DNA of 64,000 nucleotides from M3007 sp037445225. Lineage in GTDB: Bacteria; Bacteroidota; Bacteroidia; Chitinophagales; Saprospiraceae. The notes under the pieces are model-generated. The model was not told the DNA's origin. It was given only the letters and a program-made list of their open reading frames with translations, and did no database searches. This document shows, piece after piece, positions 17,598 to 26,062 of this stretch. The stretch lies in assembly GCA_037445225.1 (NCBI GenBank), contig JBBIKW010000002.1, positions 248,001 through 312,000 of the forward strand, written 5' to 3'. The translations under genes and the position numbers were made by a program. The number at the start of each line of letters is the position of its first letter. The first letter of the stretch is position 1.

Positions 17598-18887
17598 TCA
17601 AAGTAGACCTAAGAACGGCTCTTCCAGGATAGCCTTGAGCTGCTGGAGAAAGCGAGCCGCATCGGCCCCGTTGATGACGCGATGGTCCCATCCAAGTGTG
17701 ATGGGCATAAGGAGGCGCGGCTCGAAAGTCGCACCGTTCCAGACGGCTTCGTGGCGAGCGGCTGTCACGCTGAGGATGGCCACTTCGGGCCAATTGACGA
17801 TAGAGTGCATGTTCACGCCGCCGATGCCGCCGATATTAGATATGCTGAAGGTGCCGCCTTGAAGATCTTCGGGTTTGTTTTTGCCCTCTCGGGTTCGAGC
17901 ACTCAGCTCGGTCAGCTCTACGGCGATTTCGGTGAGGGTTTTTCGGTCGGCATCTTTTATAACCGGCACGAGCAAGCCGCGCGGCGTGTCGACGGCTACG
18001 CCGATGTTGTAGTATTTTTTTAGGATGATTTCGCGTTTTTGCGCGTCGTAGCTGGCGTTGAACTGCGGTATCTTTCGCAAGAGGGTAGCCACGACTTTTA
18101 CCAGGAGGGCGGTAGTGGTCAGGTTTCCTCCAGCCGCCTTAACCTGGTCTTTGTATTGTTGGCGCAGTTGTTCCAGCCGCGTGACGTCCGCCTTTTCGGC
18201 GATCCACGCGTGCGGTATAGTGCTAAAAGCATATACCATGTTGTCGGCGGTGATGACGCCGATGCGGCTTTGCGCTTGGCGCTCTACAGGGCCAAATTTG
18301 CTGAAGTCGGGCAACGGGCGATGCGCTGCTGCGCCGACGACGGAGACCGCTCCGCCAGCGGTATCCATCTTGCGCTTGACGTAGGCTAAGACGTCCTTGT
18401 ACGAAATGCGATCGCCCTCGGTGATAGAGGCTATCGCGCTGAGTTCAATGCCCAACTCTTTAGCGCGCTTGCGCGCTAAGGGACTAGCTCGCAGCGGCCC
18501 TTTGGCCGATGGAGTTGGCGCCGTCTCCTTGCTCTCGGGCGCTGCAGAGGAGAGGGGCTCGGAAGATTTTTCTGCTTTTTCTCCCTCCGGGTGCTCTGTT
18601 TCGGCAGGTGCCGGCACCTTCTGGGGTGGCGGTGTTTGCTCTGCCGCACCGTTGCTCTCTTTTATGCGAAGGATAGGGGTGCCCTCGGTGACGTCGTCGC
18701 CGACTTTGACTAGGACTTCTTCGACGATTCCGTCTACATCAACGGGCATTTCAGCGTCTACTTTGTCGGTGCCGACAACTACTACGACTTGCTCTTTGAC
18801 AACGGACTCTCCAGGCTTAACGCGGATCTCCGTTATTTTGCCGACAACGCCGTCTCCTAGGGAGGGTAGCTTGTATTCGTATGCCAT
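17598..18887 (-). CDS. 2-oxo acid dehydrogenase E2 (dihydrolipoamide acyltransferase)
   Basis: 430-aa E2 core subunit that moves acyl groups from lipoyl-lysine to CoA. The lipoyl domain spans residues 2-78 with modified lysine K42 in GTDKVDAEM. After a Pro/Ala/Glu linker comes the E1/E3-binding domain at about 133-172 (RASPLARKRAKELGI), then the catalytic domain at about 200-430. Its active-site motif is DHRVINGADAARF: His403 with Asn407 in place of the more usual Asp. I recall the Asn form from the pyruvate dehydrogenase E2 of Azotobacter and Pseudomonas, so it should be active. Pyruvate or branched-chain substrate cannot be decided; no E1 or E3 gene is nearby. Start placed at MAYEYKL rather than 15 codons upstream. 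Confidence 0.92.
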   Translation of the reverse strand: MAYEYKLPSLGDGVVGKITEIRVKPGESVVKEQVVVVVGTDKVDAEMPVDVDGIVEEVLVKVGDDVTEGTPILRIKESNGAAEQTPPPQKVPAPAETEHPEGEKAEKSSEPLSSAAPESKETAPTPSAKGPLRASPLARKRAKELGIELSAIASITEGDRISYKDVLAYVKRKMDTAGGAVSVVGAAAHRPLPDFSKFGPVERQAQSRIGVITADNMVYAFSTIPHAWIAEKADVTRLEQLRQQYKDQVKAAGGNLTTTALLVKVVATLLRKIPQFNASYDAQKREIILKKYYNIGVAVDTPRGLLVPVIKDADRKTLTEIAVELTELSARTREGKNKPEDLQGGTFSISNIGGIGGVNMHSIVNWPEVAILSVTAARHEAVWNGATFEPRLLMPITLGWDHRVINGADAARFLQQLKAILEEPFLGLL

Positions 18888-19006
18888 GGTGCGCCTGTTC
18901 GAAAAGTAATGCAGGGCGCAAATATGCGGCATAGCTCGAGAGTTTTGAGCGCAGCAGGGCGGTTTTCTCTCGGTAAAAGTGCCTCAATGGTGTGATATTT
19001 GCACAG

Positions 19007-22000
19007 ATGAGGCGTATGCGAGTGGATAAGGTAATCAAGGGGCTGTTGCTCCTAGGATGTGCGTTGGGCGCGTTGGGGCTGTTAGCGCCTTTGTGTCGGT
19101 GCTCGTCCTCAGCGGAGCGGAAGGAGCCAGCGGCGCTAAGTCAGAAGATGGAACCGTTCGACCACTTTTCCTTTCAGCGCTCGTATCCCGATCCGACGTT
19201 CGATGCTGACGGGTGGCGCCGCAACGTGGTTGCCCTGCGAACGGCCTTTGAGCGATCGCGGCCGCGCACCTGGAGGGCGGAAAACAGTGCACTTCCCGAC
19301 TGGACGCTACAAGGTCCTGGAAACGTCGCTGGGCGCGTAAACACCTTGGCCATCCATCCGCAAAATGAGGATATTGTTTTGGCCGGCTTTTCTGCAGGCG
19401 GGATTTTTAAGACGACGGACGGCGGCCTAACTTGGCGCCCTGTTGCCGACGACCACCCCGAGTTAGCCATTGGGCATATCGTCTACCATCCGCACAACCC
19501 AAATATCGTCTATGCAGGCACGGGCGATCCCAACATTCCGGCATATGTCTTCAATGGCCACGGTATTTACCGCAGCCTTGATGGCGGTGAGACCTGGCAT
19601 TACTTAGGGCTGGGCGACGAGGGTATTGTATCTAAAATTCAGATAAATCCGCTGCATCCCAATATCATGTACGCGGCAGTGATGGGCAATCCCTACGTGC
19701 GCACCGACAAGCGCGGCGTATATAAGAGCACGGATGGAGGGCTGACTTGGACGAGAGTCCTCTTTGTCAGCAACCAGGCCGGTGCCAGTGACTTAGTCAT
19801 CAACCCCCAACAGCCCGATATTCTGTATGCGTCTTTTTGGGATCGCATCCGCAGCAATCAGGAGTCGATTATCGACGGCCTTCATGCCCGGGTGTACAAG
19901 ACGACCGACGGAGGGCAAACATGGACACAGCTGACGGGCGGGCTGCCCACTGGCCGCAATGGGCGCACCGGCTTGGCTATGTCGGAACAAAACCCGAACA
20001 AGCTCTACGTGGTCTACATCGACACGCTCGCAACGACTGGCAGTCTCTACAAAACTACGGACGGCGGTCTAAGTTGGACACCCATCGACGTGTCGGCTAT
20101 CGAGACAGCAGCGGGTGATTTTGGCTGGTATTTTGGGAAAATTCGCCTCCATCCGCAGAACGACGAGGAAGTGTATTTTTTGGGCATCATAGCGTGGCGC
20201 AAGCCCGCCAACTCTACGCAGTGGTTAATCGCCTCCGGGACGCATGCGGATATTCACGACCTGAAGTTTACACCCTCCGGTAGGCGTTATATTGCCTGCG
20301 ACGGAGGAGTATATCGGCTCGACCCAGGCCAATCCCAGTGGAGAAAGAGCCTCAATCTACCCACCACGCAGTTTTATCGCACTTCATACAACCCACACCA
20401 GCCCCATCTCTATTACGGAGGTGCCCAAGACAACGGCATCCAGCGCGGCAATGGCCAAAGTTACAACAGCTGGCAGTCGGTCTTTCCGGCCGACGGTTTT
20501 CGTTGCGCCTTTCACGCCTTAGACTCGCTGACGTTTTGGGTAGAAACCCAAAACGGCGAAATTCATAAGACAACAGACGGAGGGCAGACGTGGCAACACA
20601 CTCCGCCCTGTTTGGGCACTCCCGACCGCTGCAATTGGGACATGCCCTACTTTCGAAGTCGCCACTCGGTAGAGCGCCTCTATGCGGGCACCTATCGCGT
20701 TTACTTTTCAGAAGGCGGTACGGGTTGGGGCGTTATATCGGGCGACTTGACGCGCGGCGTTATCTATGGGCCGCGCTTTCACACGATCTCCTGCTTAGAC
20801 GAGTCGCCTCTGCTGGCGGAAAAACTATTAGCCGGCACCTCTGATGGATTGGTGTGGCGTCGAACGCCTTCCGGCACCTGGATGAACATCAGCGCAGGGC
20901 TTCCCCATCGCTATGTTACCTCGGTCGTCGGCTCTCCTTCAGTGGCGCATCGCATCTTTGTGACGCACTCAGGCTTTCGGGACAATGAGCGCATTCCACA
21001 CGTGCATCGCTCCGACGACGATGGAGCTACCTGGGTGGACATTAGCGGCGACCTCCCGAATTTGCCGGTCAACGACATCCTCGTACTGCCTAACCACGCT
21101 GACAGCATCCTCTTTGTAGCTACCGACGCTGGTGTGTACTACACCAAGAACGGCGGCGCTTCGTGGCAGCGTCTGGGAGCAGCTTTGCCCTTCGTGCCTG
21201 TCTTTGACTTAGAACTCAACCCAGTACGCCAACAACTCCTCGCCGCATCGTACGCGCGAGGATTATGGACCTTTCCCCTCGACTCGCTCCACCTGTTGCC
21301 TAGCTCGCCCGCTTTTGCTGTGCAGGGAAGGATATACAGCGAAACAAACCAGGGCATTGCTGGAGTTGCGCTTTGTTCGGACCCCCTCTTTACTACCGAC
21401 GCAACGGGCCAGTATCGAATACCGATGGGCGCCGCCTGCTTGGGCGAAACGCTCCGTCCCTGGCGATCAGACGACCCGCTCAATGGCCTCACCACGCTCG
21501 ACCTGCTGCTCATCAATCGGCACATTCTCGGCATAGAGCTGCTACCTTCTCCATACCGCATCATCGCCGCCGACGCCAACGGTTCTAAGTCGGTGACCAC
21601 CTTCGACATTGTGACCTTGCGCCGCCTTATCCTGGGTATCGACACGACGCTCTTAAACAGTCCACTATGGCGATTTGTGCCGGCAAATTTTGTATTTCCG
21701 CAACCGAACAATCCCTTTGCGACGCCATTTCCAGAAGGAGTGAGCGTGGCGCCGGGCGCGCAGCCCCAGGCCATCGATTTTGTCGGCATTCGCGTAGGTG
21801 ATGTCAATGGATCTGCCGCGCTTAATCTCCAGGACAAACCTGCCGTCTCCTTGCGAACTCCTTGGCCATTGTACCTCGAAAACCGCGTTTTTCAGGCGGG
21901 GGAAGTCTTTCGCGCTATTTTCTCAGCACCTTGGGAAGCTACTACTGCCGCTCAGTGGACCTTGCTGTTCGACCCGCTGCAAGTGGACGTATTAGAAGTG

Positions 22001-22531
22001 GAGCCGTTAGCCGAAGGACTTACCTCCCATCACTTTGCCCTTCGCCCTTGCGGTCGTTCTTGCTTGACGGCTTGCTTGGAAAATCCGCGTTTTTTGCGTT
22101 CCACAGCGACTACCGATGGCAGCTCTCCCGTTCCGCTTTTTGGCGTGCGTTTTCGCGCCCATCGAAGCGGCGAGTTGCTTCGGGCGGTGTCTTTGAGCGA
22201 CAATCCTACCGTTTCGATAGCGTTTGGTGCAAACGGCGAGCTCCAAATGCCGTATTTGTACGGAGTAGAGCCGTCTATTGAGCGACGAATGGAAGCTTTA
22301 CGGGCTTTCCCTAATCCCTTCGGCAGCGATGGCCTTCGGCTGCAATGGGGCGAAGAGGAGGCGCCTGCCCACGTGCGCGTGGTGGATGCTCAAGGCCGAC
22401 TGCTTTGGGAGAAAACGACGAAAGGGGGTACTCTCTCCATAGAAACTGCGCTTTTCCCAACACCGGGGGTGTACTGGATAATGCTGCAGCAGTCGGGGCG
22501 CCAGCAAGCGATACGCGTGGTGAAGCAATAA
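19007..22531 (+). CDS. Secreted BNR/sortilin-like propeller protein with dockerin-like and T9SS domains
   Basis: About 1174 aa from ATG 19007 (GTG 18992 is possible). An N-terminal hydrophobic segment (KGLLLLGCALGALGLLAPL) should act as a signal peptide. A long beta-propeller region (about 90-760) holds many Asp-box motifs such as TTDGGLTW, SLDGGETW, STDGGLTW and TTDGGQTW, as in sortilin/VPS10 and GH74 proteins. Then come a CarboxypepD-like piece, a dockerin-like module (NGLTTLDL, ADANGSKSVTTFD, GIRVGDVNGS), a cohesin-like segment (about 955-1080) and a T9SS tail (FPNPFGSDGLRLQW... IRVVKQ). Glycan binding or hydrolysis is possible, but no catalytic pair is identifiable. The dockerin-like part closely matches that of the protease at the window start. 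Confidence 0.85.
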   Translation: MRRMRVDKVIKGLLLLGCALGALGLLAPLCRCSSSAERKEPAALSQKMEPFDHFSFQRSYPDPTFDADGWRRNVVALRTAFERSRPRTWRAENSALPDWTLQGPGNVAGRVNTLAIHPQNEDIVLAGFSAGGIFKTTDGGLTWRPVADDHPELAIGHIVYHPHNPNIVYAGTGDPNIPAYVFNGHGIYRSLDGGETWHYLGLGDEGIVSKIQINPLHPNIMYAAVMGNPYVRTDKRGVYKSTDGGLTWTRVLFVSNQAGASDLVINPQQPDILYASFWDRIRSNQESIIDGLHARVYKTTDGGQTWTQLTGGLPTGRNGRTGLAMSEQNPNKLYVVYIDTLATTGSLYKTTDGGLSWTPIDVSAIETAAGDFGWYFGKIRLHPQNDEEVYFLGIIAWRKPANSTQWLIASGTHADIHDLKFTPSGRRYIACDGGVYRLDPGQSQWRKSLNLPTTQFYRTSYNPHQPHLYYGGAQDNGIQRGNGQSYNSWQSVFPADGFRCAFHALDSLTFWVETQNGEIHKTTDGGQTWQHTPPCLGTPDRCNWDMPYFRSRHSVERLYAGTYRVYFSEGGTGWGVISGDLTRGVIYGPRFHTISCLDESPLLAEKLLAGTSDGLVWRRTPSGTWMNISAGLPHRYVTSVVGSPSVAHRIFVTHSGFRDNERIPHVHRSDDDGATWVDISGDLPNLPVNDILVLPNHADSILFVATDAGVYYTKNGGASWQRLGAALPFVPVFDLELNPVRQQLLAASYARGLWTFPLDSLHLLPSSPAFAVQGRIYSETNQGIAGVALCSDPLFTTDATGQYRIPMGAACLGETLRPWRSDDPLNGLTTLDLLLINRHILGIELLPSPYRIIAADANGSKSVTTFDIVTLRRLILGIDTTLLNSPLWRFVPANFVFPQPNNPFATPFPEGVSVAPGAQPQAIDFVGIRVGDVNGSAALNLQDKPAVSLRTPWPLYLENRVFQAGEVFRAIFSAPWEATTAAQWTLLFDPLQVDVLEVEPLAEGLTSHHFALRPCGRSCLTACLENPRFLRSTATTDGSSPVPLFGVRFRAHRSGELLRAVSLSDNPTVSIAFGANGELQMPYLYGVEPSIERRMEALRAFPNPFGSDGLRLQWGEEEAPAHVRVVDAQGRLLWEKTTKGGTLSIETALFPTPGVYWIMLQQSGRQQAIRVVKQ

Positions 22532-22554
22532 GTTCACGGCATGGGAGGAGCCAA

Positions 22555-23682
22555 CTATTCGGAGAAGTAGAGCCACTCGGTTGCCTTGGGGAGCTCTTGC
22601 CCCCATCGAGCCTCGTTGTGCCGTCCTTCGGGGTCGATCTCCAGGCGAATGGCGTTGGGATTTTTCGACCAGCGCCTCAGCAGTTGGGCGAAGCGCTCGG
22701 CATTGGGTACCATTGTGGCGCCTTCCTTGCCGCCGGCAAACAAGTAAATGCGCGTATTGGGCTGGGCGGCAAAATGAAGCGGCTCGCGATATAAGTTGGG
22801 AGCAGCCCAAAGGGACGGGGAAAAAATGAGGAATTTGGAGTAGACCTGGGGAAAGAGGATGCCGGCGTAGATGCTGATGAGCCCCCCCATACTGCTGCCC
22901 CCAATGCCGGTGTGGGCGCGATCCGGTAAGGTTCGAAAGTTTTCATCGACAAACGGTTTGAGGGTTTCCGTCAGGAAGCGTGCGTACTCCTGCCCTAAGC
23001 CGTCGCCCCATTTTGGGGTATCGTAGGGCATGTACTCTTTAATGCGCTCTCTGCCGCCGTGATCGATGGCCACCACGATGAGGTCGCCCTTGCCGCGTTG
23101 GGCTAGTGCTGCCAGGTGTTTGTCGACGCTCCAAGTGCCAAAAGGCGCTTCATCCTCAAATAGGTTTTGCCCATCTTGCAAGTAAAGTACGGGGTAGCGC
23201 TTTTGAGATTGGGCGTAGTCCCAAGGAAGCAGGACGGAAATGCGGCGGCGGCGACGCAGCTGCGGCACGTGAAAGCGCTTGGAAATCACTTGGATATCGG
23301 GGAAGTACTTGGGATCGTACCAGTCGGCATGGCGCTTCCAGCGCGGTACGACATCGGTCACTTTTCCTTTGGGCACTTCCATTCGACGGTTCATACGCGG
23401 CAACCCTTCGCTGCTGAGCTCTTCGCTCTCCCATCCGCCTTTTACGTATTTATATTCAAAAGGTTCCCCCTCTAATTCGGGAACGCTGTCAAAGGTATAG
23501 ATGTAGTGTCCTTCTCCGAGGCGCGTCATTCGATAGCGCTCGTCGCGCACTGCCCAACCGTTGAAGTTCCCCGAGATATACACCGGACGGGAGTCGTCTT
23601 CCGGAGTAAAGAGCTCCAAGGTGAGGACATGCTGTTTTGATCTGTCCACAACCGCCGAAGATGTTGAGGTAGAGGCCGGCAT
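22555..23682 (-). CDS. Alpha/beta-hydrolase esterase with N-terminal glycogen-binding-like domain
   Basis: 375 aa. Residues about 20-112 look like an early-set/CBM48-type domain (PVYISGNFNGWA, FEYKYVKGGWES). Residues about 135-375 are a Fes/esterase-D-type alpha/beta hydrolase with nucleophile Ser264 in GGSSMGG and a probable catalytic His in EGRHNEARW near the end. Such proteins include siderophore and carbohydrate esterases; the substrate is unknown. No signal peptide is visible, so it is probably cytoplasmic. On the minus strand a TATCTTTA about 40 nt upstream is one base off the phylum's -7 box. It ends convergently 23 nt from the propeller gene. Confidence 0.8.
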   Translation of the reverse strand: MPASTSTSSAVVDRSKQHVLTLELFTPEDDSRPVYISGNFNGWAVRDERYRMTRLGEGHYIYTFDSVPELEGEPFEYKYVKGGWESEELSSEGLPRMNRRMEVPKGKVTDVVPRWKRHADWYDPKYFPDIQVISKRFHVPQLRRRRRISVLLPWDYAQSQKRYPVLYLQDGQNLFEDEAPFGTWSVDKHLAALAQRGKGDLIVVAIDHGGRERIKEYMPYDTPKWGDGLGQEYARFLTETLKPFVDENFRTLPDRAHTGIGGSSMGGLISIYAGILFPQVYSKFLIFSPSLWAAPNLYREPLHFAAQPNTRIYLFAGGKEGATMVPNAERFAQLLRRWSKNPNAIRLEIDPEGRHNEARWGQELPKATEWLYFSE

Positions 23683-23739
23683 AGTTCGGTAATACAGCGT
23701 CGGTTTTTCAGCTAAAGATAGCCGCAGTCCGGCTATGAG

Positions 23740-25899
23740 CTACCGCAAGTTTTCGACAAAGAAGCGCTCGATTTTCTCGAAGAGATGGACGCGGTCGCGT
23801 CCCAGCACGTTGTGCCCATGCTCTGGGTAGACAAAAAAGTCTATCGGTTTGTTGTGGCGCACGCATTCGCGCACGTAGCGCAGGGAGTGCTGCAGCAGTA
23901 CGATGTCGTCGGAAGAGCCGTGGATGATCATCAGCCGTCTGCTCAAATTGTCGATGTAGTTGAAAAGGCTGCTGCGTTCGTATCCTTCTGGGTTTTCCGC
24001 TGGCGTATCCATGTACCGTTCGGTATACATGATTTCATACATGCGCCAGTCCAACACCGGGCCGCCGGCAATACCGCAGCGAAACACTTGCGCGCTTTCG
24101 GGGCGCGTCATCAAAGAGGTAGCCATAAAGCCACCATAGCTCCACCCATACACCCCTAAACGCGCGGTGTCGACATAGGGCAGGCTTCTGAGATAAGCTA
24201 CGCCAGCTAACTGGTCTGCTAGCTCGGCGTCGCCTAAACAGCGAAAGATAGCGCTCTCAAAAGCATAGCCGCGGTGAGCCGAGCCGCGGCCGTCTAAGGT
24301 AAACACGATAAAGCCTTCTTGCGCTAGCCGATGCATCCACAGGTCGGCTCCGTAGAGCCATGTGTTGCTAATCAGCTGTACGTGAGGGCCATTATAGACG
24401 TACACGATGACGGGATATCTCTGAAGAGGGTCGAAATCGGGTGGCAGCACCAGGCGGCCATTTAGCTGAGGCCCTCCGGGAGAAGCTATCGAGACGAGTC
24501 GCGTAGAGCCCAACGCAAAGTCAGCTAAAGGATTGGGCGCTTCAAAGATGGTTCGCAGGGGAGTGCTGCCTCCGATGTTTATCAGGCGAACGACGCGGGG
24601 GATATGGGCAGCTGAAAGGACGTCTAAGGCCCAGGTTCCAGTAGTACTGATTAGGGCTTGATGTATTCCTGGCTCAGAGGTGCCTACAGTGAGCGGAGGC
24701 CGGTCAGCGTATGTCTCGGCGATCCAACAATAGCGGTTTAAGCCGCTCTCATCGGCTGTTTGGTAAAAACACTGCCGCCCATCGGGAGAAAAGCCCAAGA
24801 AGCGCGTAACTGGAGTGTTGCCCCGAGTCACCTGCCGAAGGAGGCGACCCGAAAGATTATACAAATACAGGTGGTTGTAGCCGTCACGCTCGCTTTGCCA
24901 AAGGAAATCCTCTGTGGAGCCCGGTACGAATTGCGGAGGGTTCTCCGGCTCTACCCACTTGTCGGCGGTTTCTTCCAAGATGGTGCGCACAAACTTGCCC
25001 GTGGCGGCTTCGTAAAGCCGAAGCCTTAAGTGATTTTGGGCGCGATTGACCACGGCTATCAAGATGTATTTGTCGTCGGGGCTCCAGGCAATGTTAGTCA
25101 AATACTGCTCAGCGGGCTCGCCAGTTTTCAAGTACCATTTTTGGCCGCTTCGCGTATCGTACACACCTACTGTGACGTGGTGAGAGGCGGATCCGGCGAA
25201 GGGATATCGAATGTAGCGCGCCTGTGCGGGCATCGAGTCGAGCACGTAAATAGGGTAGCGCGTGACCATGCGCTCATCCATGCGGTAAAAGGCCAAGTAT
25301 CGGCCCGATGGGCTCCAAAAGGTACCCTTTTGGATACCGAACTCCTCTCGGTGTACGCTTTTGCCGTATACGATGCCGTCTTCCTCGCTTTTGGCAACGC
25401 CCAACTCTTTTCCTCCGATGCTGATCCACAAACCATCGCCTTGGGTGTAAGCGACCCAAGAGGTCTTTTCACAGATATCGATGTTTTGCGCCTCTTTAGG
25501 AAAGCGGTTTTGGCTCCTCAGCACCTTAGTGGCAGGAGAATAGGTGAAGACATTTCCCGCTGTTCGAAAGCGAAAGCGCTGCTCATCTAACCATGTTACA
25601 GCGGGCAGCTCTGTCAGGGGCTCTTCCCCTATGCGAAGGAGCTCGGCGTTGATGTCGCGGAGCACCTCCAAGGTGTCGGTTTGGAGGTCGGTAGCGCGTA
25701 CGCACAAGAGGCGGTCGCCAACGGCATAGGAAAACTTATCGGATTGGGGTATCCACTGCAGCTGGCTCAGAGATGCCGGTGCCAGGGTCGTTCGCCCGCG
25801 GAGAATAGCGTCAGCCATGGTCAGCTTGCGCGTTGCTTGCGGAAATGCATGCGCGCAGAGGGCTGTAAAGGCGAATAGGAGTATCCAGTTTTTGCGCAT
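23740..25899 (-). CDS. S9B family dipeptidyl peptidase (DPP4-like)
   Basis: 719-aa exported prolyl-oligopeptidase-family enzyme that removes N-terminal dipeptides. The signal peptide is RKNWILLFAFTALCAHAFPQ. A DPP4-type beta-propeller covers about 30-470 and an alpha/beta-hydrolase domain about 480-719. The triad is Ser587 in GWSYGG, Asp664 or Asp665 in HGSSDDIV, and His696 in EHGHNV. Likely periplasmic, completing breakdown of peptides released by secreted proteases. A TACATTTG box on the minus strand at 25929-25936 lies 30 nt before the ATG. It is divergent from the glycosyltransferase gene. Confidence 0.92.
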   Translation of the reverse strand: MRKNWILLFAFTALCAHAFPQATRKLTMADAILRGRTTLAPASLSQLQWIPQSDKFSYAVGDRLLCVRATDLQTDTLEVLRDINAELLRIGEEPLTELPAVTWLDEQRFRFRTAGNVFTYSPATKVLRSQNRFPKEAQNIDICEKTSWVAYTQGDGLWISIGGKELGVAKSEEDGIVYGKSVHREEFGIQKGTFWSPSGRYLAFYRMDERMVTRYPIYVLDSMPAQARYIRYPFAGSASHHVTVGVYDTRSGQKWYLKTGEPAEQYLTNIAWSPDDKYILIAVVNRAQNHLRLRLYEAATGKFVRTILEETADKWVEPENPPQFVPGSTEDFLWQSERDGYNHLYLYNLSGRLLRQVTRGNTPVTRFLGFSPDGRQCFYQTADESGLNRYCWIAETYADRPPLTVGTSEPGIHQALISTTGTWALDVLSAAHIPRVVRLINIGGSTPLRTIFEAPNPLADFALGSTRLVSIASPGGPQLNGRLVLPPDFDPLQRYPVIVYVYNGPHVQLISNTWLYGADLWMHRLAQEGFIVFTLDGRGSAHRGYAFESAIFRCLGDAELADQLAGVAYLRSLPYVDTARLGVYGWSYGGFMATSLMTRPESAQVFRCGIAGGPVLDWRMYEIMYTERYMDTPAENPEGYERSSLFNYIDNLSRRLMIIHGSSDDIVLLQHSLRYVRECVRHNKPIDFFVYPEHGHNVLGRDRVHLFEKIERFFVENLR

Positions 25900-25928
25900 G
25901 GTCTATGGCGAAGAACGGTGGATGCGGG

Positions 25929-25936
25929 CAAATGTA
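25929..25936 (-). promoter_or_regulatory. -7 box TACATTTG for the S9B peptidase
   Basis: Exact match to the Bacteroidota TAnnTTTG -7 element, read on the minus strand, 30 nt upstream of the peptidase start. No clear -33 TTG was seen at the usual spacing. Confidence 0.45.
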
Positions 25937-26062
25937 GGTGGTTGGAGCGGATGTAGTGGTGGAAAAAGAAGGCTCGCCCTATTGCTTCGAGGGAAGTACT
26001 TTCTTCAGGGCAAGGAACAACTGAGGAATCGATCGAATCTTTGGGCGCACAAAGACGGAAAC

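Noticed and set aside
17598..18887. Inactive E2 because of Asn in place of Asp in the HxxxDG motif
   Set aside because: The HRVINGA form is, as I recall, that of active Azotobacter and Pseudomonas pyruvate dehydrogenase E2 enzymes.
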